Shown in pieces: positions 54,996 to 63,412 of a DNA stretch of 64,000 nt. Source of the DNA: Bin87 sp965232895 (GTDB lineage Bacteria; Chloroflexota; Dehalococcoidia; Lucifugimonadales; UBA3495). A program made the translations under genes and the position numbers. The stretch is taken from the NCBI GenBank assembly GCA_965232895.1, contig OZ247430.1:2232001-2296000 (forward strand), written 5' to 3'. The notes under the pieces are model-generated. The model was not told the origin of the DNA, ran no database searches, and saw only the letters and a list, made by a program, of their open reading frames with translations. Position 1 is the first letter of the stretch; each line of letters begins with the position of its first letter.

Positions 54996-55210
54996 GTAAG
55001 ACCTCCTGAAATTGAATGTACGTACCCAATTATACAACTATACAACGCGGGGTCGCCTTGGCCGCGGGCCCGTCATCACCGTTATGACCAAACTGGGATC
55101 GCGCAGGATCGATTTGCATGTTGCTCGACTGGGTACGGGATCGATAAAATATCGCATCAGCGAAACATCGTGTTAGCGAATAGAGCATATTATGTACAAC
55201 GATAAACGTC

Positions 55211-55250
55211 AAGCCGTTTGGTGGGACAGCCTGCGCCCGCCAAACGGCTT
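55211..55250. terminator. 15-bp stem hairpin after the MBL gene
   Basis: AAGCCGTTTGGTGGG and CCCGCCAAACGGCTT form a strong stem (one G-T type mismatch) with a 10-nt loop, starting 9 bp after the MBL gene's stop on the minus strand. The downstream T-tract is weak. It most likely terminates the MBL transcript. Confidence 0.65.
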
Positions 55251-55258
55251 CACTCAAC

Positions 55259-56077
55259 TCAAACCCGCTGCTGCCAGCAGTCCTCCGCCACCGCCACCGG
55301 CCCGTCGTACACCGACCGCGCCTCGACCGCCAGCGGCTCGGTATCCACGTGGTAATCATTGTGAATATGCGTGAGGGTCAATCCGCCCACGCCGGCCATC
55401 TGGGCGATGCGCCCGGCCTCCGCAGCCGTGGAGTGCGCGGTGCCGTCGGCCATGTCTCGCTTGGCTTCGGTGCAGAGCGCTTCGTGGATCAACAGGGTGG
55501 CTCCCTGGGCCAGTTCGGCCAGGTCGGGACACCATCGCGTGTCTCCGGAAAACACCACCGCATGCCCGCCCGACTCGACCCGCCAGGCCAGCGCTCCCCT
55601 GATATGGTTGACCTGCGTGGAACGGGCCCGCACGCCGGGCGTCAATTGCACCCATTGCCCCGGCTCGGTGGGACGGAAAGCGATGGACCTGCGCCCGTCC
55701 CGCCTGAGCGCCCCCTCAGCGTCGACGGTGAGCCCTCGGGTCGGCATGGCCAGCAGCGTACCAACGTCGGCCATGGCCTGCTGGGAGCCATAGACCTGCA
55801 TGGGGTGTTCTTCCTCATTGCGTCGGCTGCGCTGCATCTCGATGTGCGGCAGCCCCTCACAATGATCAGGATGGCTGTGGGTCAGCAGGCAGTGGTCAAA
55901 CTCGTTCGGCGACATGCCCAGGGCGTTGCCGTTGCGCAGCACCGTGTTGCCCGACGCGGCGTCCAGCAGGATCCGCTCGCCGGTGGGGCAGTCCACAACT
56001 ATGGCGGTGTGGTTGCGCATGATGCAGCCGCCCGCTCCCGTGCCCAGATAACTGATGGTAAATCCTGCTTCAGCCAT
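55259..56077 (-). CDS. MBL-fold metal-dependent hydrolase (RNase Z-like)
   Basis: A metallo-beta-lactamase-fold enzyme of 272 residues. The metal motif HSHPDH lies in LLTHSHPDHCEGLPH. Further ligands are in VVFSGDTRW and LTLTHIHNDYH. GTGAGGCIMRNHTAIVV near the start and the order of motifs resemble the RNase Z/arylsulfatase branch, but the exosite arm of RNase Z is not obvious. Substrate not determined. The start is set at ATG 56077 (MAEAGF); 56089 is possible. A terminator-like hairpin follows. Confidence 0.88.
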   Translation of the reverse strand: MAEAGFTISYLGTGAGGCIMRNHTAIVVDCPTGERILLDAASGNTVLRNGNALGMSPNEFDHCLLTHSHPDHCEGLPHIEMQRSRRNEEEHPMQVYGSQQAMADVGTLLAMPTRGLTVDAEGALRRDGRRSIAFRPTEPGQWVQLTPGVRARSTQVNHIRGALAWRVESGGHAVVFSGDTRWCPDLAELAQGATLLIHEALCTEAKRDMADGTAHSTAAEAGRIAQMAGVGGLTLTHIHNDYHVDTEPLAVEARSVYDGPVAVAEDCWQQRV

Positions 56078-56126
56078 TTCATCCCCCAATCAAAATCCCG
56101 TAAATCCCGTGCATCGATGTGGACGA

Positions 56127-57134
56127 TCAAGCCAGCGCGACCCGCGAGTGGGGCAGCACCGCCGGATTGACTAAAAACTCCGGCATCCGCCCCTGCAGCA
56201 CGTCCACCGTGGCCTGCGCCGTGCGCACCTCCAGTTCCAGCACCGACTGCTGGGACAGGAAGGCGACGTGGGGCGTGGCGATCACGTTGTCCATCCCGAA
56301 CAGCGGGTGGTCGGCCGGCGGCGCGGATGACTCCATCACGTCCAGGCCGGCGCCGGCGATCTGGCCACCTCGCAGCGCGTCAATCAACGCCGGCTCGTCG
56401 ATGATGGGCCCCCGCGCGCAGTTGATGATGTACCCCGACGACTTCATGCGCTGGAATTCAGCCGCGCCGACGAGCCCCCGCGTCCGCTCGTTCAGTGGCG
56501 TGTGCACCGTGACATAGTCGGACGCCGCCAACAGATTGTCCATCGTTACAGCCGATACACCGTCGGGCAGCGTCGCGTCGTCCGGCAGGTAGGGATCAAA
56601 GACCGCCACAGCCAGACCGAAGGCCCGGGCCTTGTCTGCCACGGCGCGGCCGATGCGCCCAAATCCGAGGATGCCGATGGTCTGCCCGCGCAGCCGGGTC
56701 AGCGGGTGCGGCGAGGGCGTGCCTTCCCAGCGTCCGGCCTTGGCCACGCCGTCGTAAAACCCCACCTGCCGGTTCCAGGTCAGCAGCAGCGCCATCACGT
56801 GGTCGCTGACCTCGTCGACGCAGTAGTCGGGCACGTAGGTGACGGGGATGCCCAGCTCGGTGGCGACGTCCACGGCGATGTTGTCCACGCCCACGCCGTA
56901 CCGGCTGATGACGCGGCACTTCTCCGCCGCCCGCACCACCGCCGGCGTAACCTGCGCGAAGCACGTCATGATGCCGTCGCAATCAACCGCCAGCGCGGCC
57001 AGCGTCGCCTCCGACCCATCCGGCGCCTCCACCACCTCCACGCCGTCGCCCAGGCCGGCCACCAGCGCCTCCCGCTCCGGCGCAGTGGAAGGCCAGACGA
57101 AGTCGGTGATGAGGATGCGGGTGGTGGTGGTCAT
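56127..57134 (-). CDS. D-isomer-specific 2-hydroxyacid dehydrogenase
   Basis: An NAD-dependent dehydrogenase of the phosphoglycerate dehydrogenase/hydroxypyruvate reductase group. The NAD fold is GILGFGRIGRAVADKARAFG. The catalytic Arg is in NCARGPIIDEPALIDAL, and the acid-base His is in TPHVAFLSQQS. The N-terminal substrate domain includes ISRYGVGVDNIAVDVATELG. The start is ATG 57134 (MTTTTRILITD), giving 335 residues; an extended frame to 57239 adds an unconserved leader. It lacks the C-terminal ACT domain of classical SerA, so a catabolic or general role is more likely. Confidence 0.93.
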   Translation of the reverse strand: MTTTTRILITDFVWPSTAPEREALVAGLGDGVEVVEAPDGSEATLAALAVDCDGIMTCFAQVTPAVVRAAEKCRVISRYGVGVDNIAVDVATELGIPVTYVPDYCVDEVSDHVMALLLTWNRQVGFYDGVAKAGRWEGTPSPHPLTRLRGQTIGILGFGRIGRAVADKARAFGLAVAVFDPYLPDDATLPDGVSAVTMDNLLAASDYVTVHTPLNERTRGLVGAAEFQRMKSSGYIINCARGPIIDEPALIDALRGGQIAGAGLDVMESSAPPADHPLFGMDNVIATPHVAFLSQQSVLELEVRTAQATVDVLQGRMPEFLVNPAVLPHSRVALA

Positions 57135-57257
57135 CAGTCTAGGATATAAAGGTGAGATTGGGATCCTCTGATGGGTGCGTTCGATCCTCACAAAACGCCG
57201 AAAGTCTTGCGCTATGCGACGGTGCGGCCAGGACACCATCGCGCGTGACTGGCATTC

Positions 57258-58178
57258 CTAAAACCAACCCCTTCCGAGAACTTGCTGCTCATCATCGTTA
57301 GCGGGAACCAACATCCGTTCTATATGGGAGAGGAACCGCGCGAACGTTTCCGGTGCCATAGGATGGCGATCCAAATGTTCCTCGAATGTTTTCCTGTTCT
57401 TTGCTCGGCCTGCCGCCGTGGCAAAATCGCTCCTCACAGTTGCAGACAATCGTTTGGCCTTGCGCAAAACGATTACCTCTTCGATCGCGGTCAAAGCCGT
57501 ACTGATCGGAGTCATGTCCAGCCATTCACACATCAGAAAATATTGCGAACTCGGTAGTGCGAGTTTCAAGTCATAGGCAGTTGCACTCGCCTCTTGGAAC
57601 ATCGTCTTGTCAAGGTTCGTTTTGAGTTCGACGGCCAAGTAAGCCAAATTGGTTCTCGCTGTTTCGTACTCACCAAAATCCCGATCATGAGAAGCCCTGA
57701 GGAACAGCGGAAGTGCCACAGCGAAATCATGGTCTTTCGACCGTATGGTCATGCCACCCCCGTTTATCCTGTCGTTCAAGCCAGAGTCGAAACTCAAATG
57801 GGCAAACGCGTTCGTTGGCCCCAAACTCAAACCTGCATCACGTATTTCCCTTGCAAATCTTCGGCTGACCAACCTTGGTAAAAATTCCTCCAGCACCGAA
57901 TTGTCCAACTTCAATTGCCCCCTCTGGCGGTGCAAGAAATCTGTTGGGCTGTCGAATATCAATTCAAGGTCGATCCATTTACGATAATTGTTGAGCGAAG
58001 CCACCAATCGCTCGACGAGAACCGTTCCCTTCCCTCTCGTACGCGCTATACCACGAATCCAAGTATCGTATTTGGCGATCGCTTGATTCACCCGGGGTTT
58101 GTCTGTGTCTGGCAAACGCGGATTTTCCAGCAATGCCCGGAGTTTATTTCCGTGCGAGGTCGGGAGAGCGGACGTCAT
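57258..58178 (-). CDS. Type II restriction endonuclease, Bpu10I-like
   Basis: Probably the cutting half of a type II restriction-modification pair. SHGNKLRALLENPRLPDTDK, then PRVNQAIAKYDTWIRGIART, resembles the start of Bpu10I-type enzymes as I recall them. A PD-(D/E)XK core is suggested by NLAYLAVELKTNLDKTMFQE, with E-x-K at the expected spacing. The 306 residues fit. ATG 58178 has AGAGG 8 nt upstream and lies 11 bp after the methyltransferase stop; ATG 58202 would overlap that gene. It has lower GC than its neighbours and rarer codons, consistent with recent acquisition. Confidence 0.72.
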   Translation of the reverse strand: MTSALPTSHGNKLRALLENPRLPDTDKPRVNQAIAKYDTWIRGIARTRGKGTVLVERLVASLNNYRKWIDLELIFDSPTDFLHRQRGQLKLDNSVLEEFLPRLVSRRFAREIRDAGLSLGPTNAFAHLSFDSGLNDRINGGGMTIRSKDHDFAVALPLFLRASHDRDFGEYETARTNLAYLAVELKTNLDKTMFQEASATAYDLKLALPSSQYFLMCEWLDMTPISTALTAIEEVIVLRKAKRLSATVRSDFATAAGRAKNRKTFEEHLDRHPMAPETFARFLSHIERMLVPANDDEQQVLGRGWF

Positions 58179-58188
58179 CACAAAGCCT

Positions 58189-59421
58189 CTAACGATCCCC
58201 ATTGTGAGGGAATGGCGACGGTGACACAAAATCGATGCGTTCCAAGGCATCGTTTATACCTTCACGGGTACTGTCGGTAGTCAAATCGCGGGTTGCCGAA
58301 AGGGTTTGGTGAGCTATGACGCGTGCTGCTTCCAAGCAATCCTCTTTGTCGGGTAAGTCCAACGTACTGCTATAGTGCAAAATGTCCTCGCGAATTTTTT
58401 TGCCGTAGCGGTTGATGAACTGCCGCTCTTGGCGGCGATCGCTGTTGAGGCCGATAGCCTTTACCGCCAACTCTGCGACGAACTCGCCGTTGAAGAATGG
58501 GACACGTCGAACCGTCGATTCCCGACCGACTACCAGAATCAGGCGAGCTCCAGGTCTAGCAACCCGCGCCATTTCCCGGATCGCCAATGCCATGTCTAAT
58601 GCGTATTGAATGACCGTGACGAACCTGTTTTGCCGGTTCTGGCGGTTCGACCCGATTTCGGATTGAGCAATGGATAACACGTTCCAGCCGAGTGCCTCGA
58701 CGGAACGGCGGAAATGCTGATGGTAGTTATGAACGTTGATGTAGGGAGGCGACGTCACTATGAGATCGACCGAGTCGGATTCTGAGGGCAATGCGCGCGC
58801 ATCTGCTTGACATACTACGATCGGTTCTGCGGATGCAGGTAATGACCGGACGATTGTACACAGGCGAAACCAAACCTTGCTGACGTGATTGGCATCCAAA
58901 TGCTCGCGATAGAAGTCACACAGTACGACGAGTGCTGCAGCCAAAATCCGGGAAACTTCCGTGTCAGACTCGGCCCACAACTTTACTAGGCTAGATTCGT
59001 ATGCATCACGGATTGGACTTGTCGAAGGCGGTCCAGCGAAAAGCGGCTCGACGAACGGGCCGGCTCTGTGGAACAGGCGCTGTTCGAAGTTTTCCAGTGC
59101 CGCCTCCCTTTCAGGGATACCCAAATTTGTCAGGCAATAGACTCGCGACAAAATAGCTGCAGCTGGGTTAATGTCGATGCCCCATGCTGCTTTTCCGAGC
59201 CGAGCCGCCTCCACGAGCGACGTTCCGCTACCGACAAATGGGTCCATGATGGTCCCTGAATTCTCGCCGTAGGTCGACAGTAACTCTGCAACCAGCTGAG
59301 GCGAAAACTGACCAGGCCACGGGATCAAGTTGGTACGGATGCGCTCAGCAATATCCAATTTATGCTGAGGAACAGTTTCCCGGTCCAAGAATGTGCGGGC
59401 TAACGATTCGTTCACGAGCAT
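58189..59421 (-). CDS. DNA methyltransferase, type II system
   Basis: A SAM-dependent DNA methyltransferase of 410 residues. The SAM-binding motif is MDPFVGSGTSLVEAARLG (N-terminal) and the catalytic motif is TSPPYINVHNYHQHF, the TSPPY form typical of N4-cytosine and some N6-adenine enzymes. Motif I precedes the catalytic motif. A later VARPGARLILVVGRESTVRR is also typical. It lies directly upstream of a restriction endonuclease gene with an 11-bp gap, so the pair should protect and cut the same site. Its GC content is visibly lower than the flanking genes. Confidence 0.9.
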   Translation of the reverse strand: MLVNESLARTFLDRETVPQHKLDIAERIRTNLIPWPGQFSPQLVAELLSTYGENSGTIMDPFVGSGTSLVEAARLGKAAWGIDINPAAAILSRVYCLTNLGIPEREAALENFEQRLFHRAGPFVEPLFAGPPSTSPIRDAYESSLVKLWAESDTEVSRILAAALVVLCDFYREHLDANHVSKVWFRLCTIVRSLPASAEPIVVCQADARALPSESDSVDLIVTSPPYINVHNYHQHFRRSVEALGWNVLSIAQSEIGSNRQNRQNRFVTVIQYALDMALAIREMARVARPGARLILVVGRESTVRRVPFFNGEFVAELAVKAIGLNSDRRQERQFINRYGKKIREDILHYSSTLDLPDKEDCLEAARVIAHQTLSATRDLTTDSTREGINDALERIDFVSPSPFPHNGDR

Positions 59422-59507
59422 ATTTCGGTGTTCCCGATGTATTGCGTATAGTGGCCACGCCTTCGGCTAGAGCCGAGCGACATCACGCACATCCTTGTCA
59501 AGCGGAC

Positions 59508-59640
59508 TCTGTCGCGTCGGTATCATGCTCACCGGCACTTCTATGAGGCTGGGGGCGTCGGCGGCCAGGGCCTCCTGCGGGGCTGATTCCAAGGCTTCCG
59601 GGCCTTCGGCGCGGCTGTTGATATTCGGCCTGAGCATCGT
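59508..59640 (-). pseudogene. Copied 3' end of the TPP-enzyme gene, fragment 2
   Basis: In the minus-strand frame this reads RAEGPEALESAPQEALAADA, then PSLIEVPVSMIPT, matching the last about 40 residues of the TPP enzyme at 61221-62828 (RAEGPEALELALREALAADA, PSLIEVPVSMMPT). It lies 2 x 859 bp from the intact 3' end. It has no start and is a duplication scar downstream of PIN copy 1. Confidence 0.85.
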
Positions 59641-59648
59641 CACTTCGC

Positions 59649-60056
59649 CTACGGGATCCAGAAACCCAATTCTCGCGCCACCGTTTCCTGCTGCTCGTTT
59701 AGCGTGATGAAGGCCAAATCCTTTTGCAGCACCGTTCTGAAAAACATTGCCGTAGCCAAATGCCACACTCGAACTGGCGAAAGATGAGCGAGCTCCAGTA
59801 CCGCTGTCATTTCCACATCCAGCTGCCGGTTGGGGGAAATCCAATTGATTTCGGTGATTGCGCTGCCGTCGAAGCGCGCCCCCTCGGCCTGGAACGCTGC
59901 GCGTAGTTCCGTTTCCAGAAGGTTTGCGGACAATAGATGTGAGAACTCGGCCAAGCGTCGTTGCACCGCAGCTCCAGCAGGTTCCTCCCCGAAGGCTACG
60001 GGCAACACCGCAGTGGTATCAACGTATGCCACTAGGGGGAGTTGCGGCGGCGTCAT
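59649..60056 (-). CDS. PIN-domain ribonuclease toxin (VapC-like), copy 1
   Basis: A 135-residue PIN protein: VAYVDTTAVLPVAFGEEPAG with the first Asp near residue 12, then LLSANLLETELRAAFQAEGA with the conserved Glu, and VWHLATAMFFRT with the third region. The end KDLAFITLNEQQETVARELG is a VapC-type C-terminus, with Asn where a metal-binding Asp often sits (TLNE for TxD). A putative antitoxin precedes it by 3 bp. PIN toxins cut tRNA or rRNA; the target here is unknown. It is the lower copy of an 859-bp tandem unit. Confidence 0.85.
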   Translation of the reverse strand: MTPPQLPLVAYVDTTAVLPVAFGEEPAGAAVQRRLAEFSHLLSANLLETELRAAFQAEGARFDGSAITEINWISPNRQLDVEMTAVLELAHLSPVRVWHLATAMFFRTVLQKDLAFITLNEQQETVARELGFWIP

Positions 60057-60059
60057 CGC

Positions 60060-60266
60060 CTACCCCCACCTTTTCATAAAACGCGCCGTAGCGCCAGGCA
60101 CGTGCGCGATGGGCCGCAGAGACCCCCGGGGTCCCTCACCACCGCCGATAATGCCCTGAGCGCGCAACTCGGCCAGCCGTTCATCCAGAGCGCGGAGACC
60201 TTCATCGGAAGCGGCAGTTGTCGGGCGGTTTTCGGCGGCGCCGTCATTTTTGTTGGTGTCGTTCAT
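60060..60266 (-). CDS. Putative antitoxin of the PIN pair, copy 1
   Basis: A 68-residue protein from ATG 60266, with GGGGAGG upstream. After a low-complexity start it has LRALDERLAELRAQGIIGGG, then EGPRGSLRPIAHVPGATARF. The short helix and conserved tail are common in small genes directly preceding PIN toxins. No DNA-binding domain is evident; it would act by binding the toxin. Assigned by position and pattern. Copy 2 is nearly identical. Confidence 0.75.
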   Translation of the reverse strand: MNDTNKNDGAAENRPTTAASDEGLRALDERLAELRAQGIIGGGEGPRGSLRPIAHVPGATARFMKRWG

Positions 60267-60361
60267 AAGCCGTGCCTCCCCTCGACAAAAGCCGAACCGG
60301 TTGTCAGACAATTATAGTTTCCCGTGCCATACGGCTCAACCGAACGCCGTCAGCGCGGCCT

Positions 60362-60491
60362 CTACGTAAACGGCGTCGGCATCATGCTCACCGGCGCCTC
60401 GATGAGGCTGGGGGCGTCGGCGGACAGGGCTTCGCGGAGGGCTGACTCCAGGGCCTCGGGGCCTTCGGCGCGGGCGTTGATATTCGGCCTG
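60362..60491 (-). pseudogene. Copied 3' end of the TPP-enzyme gene, fragment 1
   Basis: Reads RAEGPEALESALREALSADA, then PSLIEAPVSMMPTPFT and a stop, the same end as the intact TPP enzyme gene exactly 859 bp away. It lies between PIN copy 2 and antitoxin copy 1 and lacks the rest of the gene. A clear tandem-duplication scar. Confidence 0.88.
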
Positions 60492-60507
60492 AGCATCGTC
60501 ACTGCGC

Positions 60508-60915
60508 CTACGGGATCCAGAAGCCCAATTCTCGCGCCACCGTTTCCTGTTCTTCTTCCAGGGTGATGAAAGCCAAGTCGCTTTGCAGCACGTCTCGGAA
60601 GAACATAGCAGTGGTCAGATGCCACACACGAATGGGCGAAAGATAAGCGATCTCCAACACTGCCGTCATTTCGGCGTCCATCCGGCGGTTGGGGAGGATC
60701 CAATTTATATTGGATATTGAAGCGTTGTCAAAATCCTGGCCTTCATACTTGAAAGCGGTCCGTAGTTCCGTTTCCAGCAGGTTTGCGGATAACAGATGCG
60801 GGAAGCTGTCAAGACGCCGCTGGACTGAAGTCCCCGCTGGCTCTTCCCTGAACGCAATGGGCAACACCGCAGTGGTATCAACATACGCGACCATGGGGAG
60901 TTGCAGCAGCGTCAT
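60508..60915 (-). CDS. PIN-domain ribonuclease toxin (VapC-like), copy 2
   Basis: A paralogue of the gene at 59649, exactly 859 bp away: VAYVDTTAVLPIAFREEPAG, then LLSANLLETELRTAFKYEGQ and KSDLAFITLEEEQETVAREL (last region paraphrased: DLAFITLEEEQETVARELGF). It has the same length (135) but many substitutions, mainly in the middle, so specificity toward antitoxin or target may have shifted. Acidic residues are retained, and TLEE replaces TLNE of copy 1. Confidence 0.85.
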   Translation of the reverse strand: MTLLQLPMVAYVDTTAVLPIAFREEPAGTSVQRRLDSFPHLLSANLLETELRTAFKYEGQDFDNASISNINWILPNRRMDAEMTAVLEIAYLSPIRVWHLTTAMFFRDVLQSDLAFITLEEEQETVARELGFWIP

Positions 60916-60918
60916 AGC

Positions 60919-61125
60919 CTATCCGCGCCTTTCGATAAAACGCGCTGTAGCGCCGGGCACGTGGGCGACGGCGCGCAGGCTCGAGCGCGGCCCTTCGCCG
61001 CCGCTAATAATGCCCTGAGCGCGCAACTCGGCCAGCCGTTCATCCAGAGCGCGGAGATCTTCATCGGAAGCGGCAGTTGTCGGGCGGTTTTCGGCGGCGC
61101 CGTCATTTTTGTTGGTGTCGTTCAT
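60919..61125 (-). CDS. Putative antitoxin of the PIN pair, copy 2
   Basis: A 68-residue protein from ATG 61125, very similar to copy 1: LRALDERLAELRAQGIISGG, then EGPRSSLRAVAHVPGATARF. It ends IERRG rather than MKRWG. It starts 96 bp after the stop of the TPP enzyme gene and is 3 bp from its toxin gene. Near-identity with copy 1, while the toxins differ more, suggests recent conversion of this part. Confidence 0.75.
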   Translation of the reverse strand: MNDTNKNDGAAENRPTTAASDEDLRALDERLAELRAQGIISGGEGPRSSLRAVAHVPGATARFIERRG

Positions 61126-61220
61126 AAGCCGTGCCTCCCCTCGACAAAAGCCGAACAGGTTGTCAGACAATTATAGTTTCCCGTGCCATACGGCTCAACC
61201 GAACGCCGTCAGCGCGGCTC

Positions 61221-62828
61221 CTACGTAAATGGCGTCGGCATCATGCTCACCGGCACTTCTATCAGGCTGGGGGCGTCGGCAGCCAGGGCTTCGCGCAGGG
61301 CCAACTCCAGGGCCTCCGGACCCTCGGCGCGGGCGGCGCGGACGCCGTAGGCCTCGGCCAGCTTGACGAAGTCGGGGTTGTGCAGCTCGGCGCCCACCGC
61401 GCGGCCGTTGAACTGGTTCACCTGGTCGCGCAGCACGTTGCCGTAGGCGTTGTCGTTGAACACCACCGCCACCGCGTTGATGCCGTGCTGCACCGCCGTT
61501 GCCAGCTCCTGCGAGTTGAACAGGAACCCGCCGTCGCCGCACAGGGCCACCACCGGACGGTCCGGCTGCGCCACCTTGGCACCCAGCGCCGTGGGGTAGG
61601 CGTAGCCCAGGTTGCCGGAGTAGCTGGAGGTGATGAAGGTACGCGGCTCGTAGGTGGGCCAGAAGGCGCGGGCGTAGTAGCCCAGCTGGGTCATGCCCGA
61701 CACTAGGATGCCGTCCTCGGGCACGGCGTTCCGTACGGCCTGCAAGTACGACTCCTGTGGCTCGGGCCGGATTGCGCTCTCACCGCGCCGCCGGCGCAAC
61801 GCCTCGGTCTCGGCCGCAAAGGACGGGCGCGATCCCAAGTCGATGCTCTCAGCGAGTTTGGCGTCCACCTGCTCCATAACGGTGCGGGCGTCGCCGGCGA
61901 TTCCGTAGGTGTTCTCCCAGTTGCGGCCCAGCTCGTCGGCGTCGATGTCGATCTGCACCACGCGCTGGCCGTCCAGCCACATGGGGAAGGCCATGCGGCT
62001 GCCCACGCCCAGGATGACGTCGAAGTTGGGCTCCTCCTTGGCCACCGGGTCGTTGCGCAGCCGCAGCGCGCCCAGGGCCAGGGGATGCCGGTCGTCGATG
62101 ACGCCCTTGCCCTCGGCGGTGGTGATCACCGGTGCCTGCAACCGTTCCGCCAACCGCACCAGCGCCTGCGAACCTTCGGATGAGATTACGCCGCCGCCGG
62201 CCCAAATCAACGGGCGTCGCGCGCCGGCCAGGATGCGGGCAGCTTCGGCCACCTGCTCGTCGGATGCGGCAGGCCGCGGGTAGCCCTCCGCCTCGATAAG
62301 CGAGACCTCGCGCTGTTCCGCCATGGTCTCCGGCGGCATCTCGATCTCCACGGGACGGGGCCGGCCGGTGGTCAGTTGCCGGAAGGCCTCATGCACCGCC
62401 TCGGGCGCTTCCTCGGCAGTCATCATGCGCCGCACGTACTTGGTGATGGGGCGGATGCAGTCCTGCTGGTCGTTGACCTCGTGCAGGATGCCCCGGTCCG
62501 CGCCGATCAGGTCGCGCTCGATCTGGCCCGATACCACCAGCACCGGCGATGAGGCCGAGTAGGCCGTGCTGATCGCCGCCGAGGCATTGAGCAGGCCGGG
62601 TCCCGGCACCATCAACGCCGTGCCCACCCCGCCGCTGGCCCGGGCGTAGCCGTCGGCCATGTACGCCGTGGCCTGCTCGTGCCGCGTGGTGATCAGCCGA
62701 ATGCCCGGCACGTCGTTCAGCGCGTCCAGCGCGTGGTAGAGCTGCACGCCGGGCAACCCGAAGATGACGCGCACCCCCTCCAGGTACAGAGAGCGCATGA
62801 GAGCCTGGCCGCCGGTCATGGTGGGCAT
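61221..62828 (-). CDS. Thiamine-diphosphate-dependent enzyme (acetolactate synthase-like)
   Basis: A ThDP enzyme of 535 residues. The catalytic glutamate is E51 in TTRHEQATAYMADGYAR. The ThDP/Mg motif is ALCGDGGFLFNSQELATAVQ, followed by VAVVFNDNAYGN. The three-domain order (Pyr, central, PP) is complete. The family includes acetolactate synthase large subunits, benzoylformate decarboxylases and oxalyl-CoA decarboxylases. No regulatory subunit gene is nearby, so a catabolic decarboxylase or lyase is as likely as branched-chain synthesis. The start is ATG 62828 with AGGAAGG upstream; the open frame reaches 62960. Its 3' end is the source of two copied fragments downstream. Confidence 0.9.
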   Translation of the reverse strand: MPTMTGGQALMRSLYLEGVRVIFGLPGVQLYHALDALNDVPGIRLITTRHEQATAYMADGYARASGGVGTALMVPGPGLLNASAAISTAYSASSPVLVVSGQIERDLIGADRGILHEVNDQQDCIRPITKYVRRMMTAEEAPEAVHEAFRQLTTGRPRPVEIEMPPETMAEQREVSLIEAEGYPRPAASDEQVAEAARILAGARRPLIWAGGGVISSEGSQALVRLAERLQAPVITTAEGKGVIDDRHPLALGALRLRNDPVAKEEPNFDVILGVGSRMAFPMWLDGQRVVQIDIDADELGRNWENTYGIAGDARTVMEQVDAKLAESIDLGSRPSFAAETEALRRRRGESAIRPEPQESYLQAVRNAVPEDGILVSGMTQLGYYARAFWPTYEPRTFITSSYSGNLGYAYPTALGAKVAQPDRPVVALCGDGGFLFNSQELATAVQHGINAVAVVFNDNAYGNVLRDQVNQFNGRAVGAELHNPDFVKLAEAYGVRAARAEGPEALELALREALAADAPSLIEVPVSMMPTPFT

Positions 62829-62925
62829 GATGAAACCTTCCTGAATGCAATGATTGAGCCCGACGCAGCGGGCCAGCCTACGATAGCACAGCGCTCCCGG
62901 CCTGTCATTTGAGCGCGCGTTTGGG

Positions 62926-63087
62926 CAGGGCAATCGCATCATAGGCCTCACGCCCGTCACTCCGGCGTCACTCCGGCGAAAGCCGGAGTCCAGTGGTCAT
63001 AGGATGAACGAATTTGAAGCGTATTTCACGAATTCGATCACTGGATTCCTGCTTGCGCAGGAATGACGGCGATGGTGCGATTACCCT
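62926..63087 (+). mobile_element. MITE copy H, inserted into a gene end
   Basis: Ends CAGGGCAATCGCATCAT and ATGGTGCGATTACCCT, with hairpins ACTCCGGCGAAAGCCGGAGT and ATTCCTGCTTGCGCAGGAAT; it also has a short repeated GTCACTCCGGC. It is flanked by an 11-bp duplication GCGCGTTTGGG (62915-62925 and 63088-63098). The right end lies inside the DUF2277 gene and supplies its stop codon. Confidence 0.93.
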
Positions 63088-63314
63088 GCGCGTTTGGGTG
63101 TTCTCTCTGGTGTCCGCGAGAGAGCCAGCGCGTCCAGCAGCGTCCGCGTCGCCAATGCCACCTCATCTACCGCCCGGTCGAAAGCCGGCGCGTTGGCGCG
63201 CGACGGCTGGCGGTATCCGCTGATTTTGCGGACGAACTGTAGCGCCGCCTCTTGCACGTCGTCGTCGGTGGCCGATGAATCCGCGTTGCGCAGCGTCTTG
63301 ATGCTTCGGCACAT
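63081..63314 (-). CDS. DUF2277 family protein
   Basis: A 77-residue protein beginning MCRSIKTLRNADSSATDDDV, the DUF2277 signature, with a Cys near the start and helical LQFVRKISGYRQPSRANAPA. ATG 63314 is the usual start in the family; 63341 adds nine residues. The function is unknown for the family. The last codons ...TPKRAG and TAA were created by a MITE: without it the frame would read TPKRALK and TGA, two residues longer. Confidence 0.9.
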   Translation of the reverse strand: MCRSIKTLRNADSSATDDDVQEAALQFVRKISGYRQPSRANAPAFDRAVDEVALATRTLLDALALSRTPERTPKRAG

Positions 63315-63412
63315 GTGGTTGTCTCCTGTGTGCAGCGACAATGACGATTGCCGCGTTGCTGGACGCTATGTTACCCTGCCGGAACAATCATCTGTCGCGT
63401 TCGGAAGGGTCG

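Noticed and set aside
54285..55205. A 306-codon plus-strand frame over the small membrane genes
   Set aside because: The two minus-strand genes have good ribosome sites, membrane helices and a known YtxH motif; the plus frame starts within MITE sequence.
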